Source: a virus
Strand: one strand, 5' to 3'
IMG/VR virus record: IMGVR_UViG_3300048835_000755
Span: 1-22,996 of that record
Length of the DNA stretch: 22,996 bases
The notes under the pieces are model-generated. The model searched no databases, had not been told where the DNA came from, and saw only the letters and a program-made list of their open reading frames with translations. The translations under genes were made by a program, and so were the position numbers. Positions 22,570-22,996 of the stretch are shown in pieces. Each line of letters opens with the position of its first letter. Positions within the stretch are counted from its first letter, which is position 1.

Positions 22570-22996
22570 ATGCCATCGTGGTCAGAGTTTCGGTTTATGG
22601 TCGTATGCGGCGGCACCAACGCTAGCTGCTCTGCGGGGGATCTGCGGGGCGTGCTCAACAATCTGATCGTTGAATCTTTCCCTGCCCCTTCGCGGTTGAT
22701 CGTCGCCGTTGGGACGGTGCTGACCCCGGATCACTGGGGCCGTCGATTGGACCTGATGACATGGCGGCTCGGTAGTAACGGCGACAGGCTGCCGATCCCC
22801 GGCCATGCAGGTTGTCCGATTTACTGCCCCCGAGTGACCGGACCAAGCGTACATAGTCATTCCATAGATCTGACTTTTTCCGAGCGGGGGATTTACGGTT
22901 TCGAATTGTTTGACCGGGACGGGGCTTTTGGGAAATCGGAGGCATTGTTGGCCACCTATATTTTTGGAGTGGATGAACCGAGCCCAACTCGCAACT
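22570..22996 (+). CDS. partial gene at right edge, probable host protein (DUF6941-like)
   Basis: From ATG 22570 the frame is open to the window end (142 codons) with no stop, so the gene is 3'-truncated. It begins PSWSEFRFMVVCGGTNASCS and contains RGVLNNLIVESFPAPSRLIV, RLDLMTWRLGSNGDRLPIPG and IDLTFSERGIYGFELFDRDG. The order (N-terminal strand, nnL.v..fP, central strands, late G.Y.FELF.DG) recalls the small beta-rich DUF6941 family, which has no known function. GGGGGG lies about 8 bases upstream. As it lies beyond the att site and terminator it is probably host DNA. Family assignment is by impression. Confidence 0.55.
   Translation, partial: MPSWSEFRFMVVCGGTNASCSAGDLRGVLNNLIVESFPAPSRLIVAVGTVLTPDHWGRRLDLMTWRLGSNGDRLPIPGHAGCPIYCPRVTGPSVHSHSIDLTFSERGIYGFELFDRDGAFGKSEALLATYIFGVDEPSPTRN

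Noticed and set aside
22332-22661. Minus-strand ORF of 109 residues containing VGIEPTTHGFSVR
   Set aside because: It is the antisense of the tRNA-Phe 3' half; this peptide string is a well-known false ORF product of tRNA regions.
1-22996. CRISPR arrays, rRNA, insertion sequences, intact tRNA genes
   Set aside because: No regularly spaced direct repeats, transposase genes or complete cloverleafs were seen; the only tRNA material is the partial tRNA-Phe and its 20-base copy.

Overview
The window is the late half (packaging, head, tail) of a tailed, siphovirus-like prophage, with about 0.6 kb of apparent host DNA at the right edge. GC content is high. Most genes are on the + strand and are tightly packed, many joined by ATGA or TGATG stop/start overlaps. 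A planctomycete-type bacterial host is my guess from gene content and style (LamG and propeller proteins, fused protease-capsid gene); no rRNA or other taxonomic marker confirms it. No integrase, repressor or replication genes are present, so the left end of the element lies outside the window.

Layout. 1-1343: end of a NUC1-type non-specific nuclease, a one-helix membrane protein and an exported protein. 1344-3742: a LamG plus beta-propeller protein and a BppU-like beta-rich protein, probably adsorption or baseplate proteins. 3743-4011: a small ORF followed by tandem hairpins. 4012-7964: ParB-domain adenine methyltransferase, large terminase and a double zinc-ribbon protein, closed by a strong + strand terminator. 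7965-8688: an island with a minus-strand gene and two adjacent palindromes. 8689-13755: gpW-like joining protein, lambda-type portal, fused prohead protease/major capsid protein, and a DUF2190-type decoration protein. 13817-17232: head-tail completion proteins, tail tube, a beta-rich protein, a small basic protein and a tail assembly chaperone with a probable -1 frameshift extension. 17236-22267: tape measure, a distal tail protein and a collar-domain fibre.

The right boundary is visible. At 22367-22411 lies the 3' half of a tRNA-Phe(GAA), canonical from position 29 to the discriminator base but with no 5' half. This is what an att site in tRNA-Phe looks like. A strong terminator and the start of an apparent host gene follow.

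The most notable signals are: (1) an in-frame internal start with a perfect Shine-Dalgarno inside the protease/capsid fusion, which could make capsid protein alone; (2) a 20-bp exact copy of the tRNA-Phe att core inside the tail operon at 15550; (3) a 16-bp palindrome, TATTTCGCGCGAAATA, present three times and only between genes of the structural region; (4) the insulated minus-strand island, where two palindromes sit side by side; (5) a frameshifted tail chaperone.
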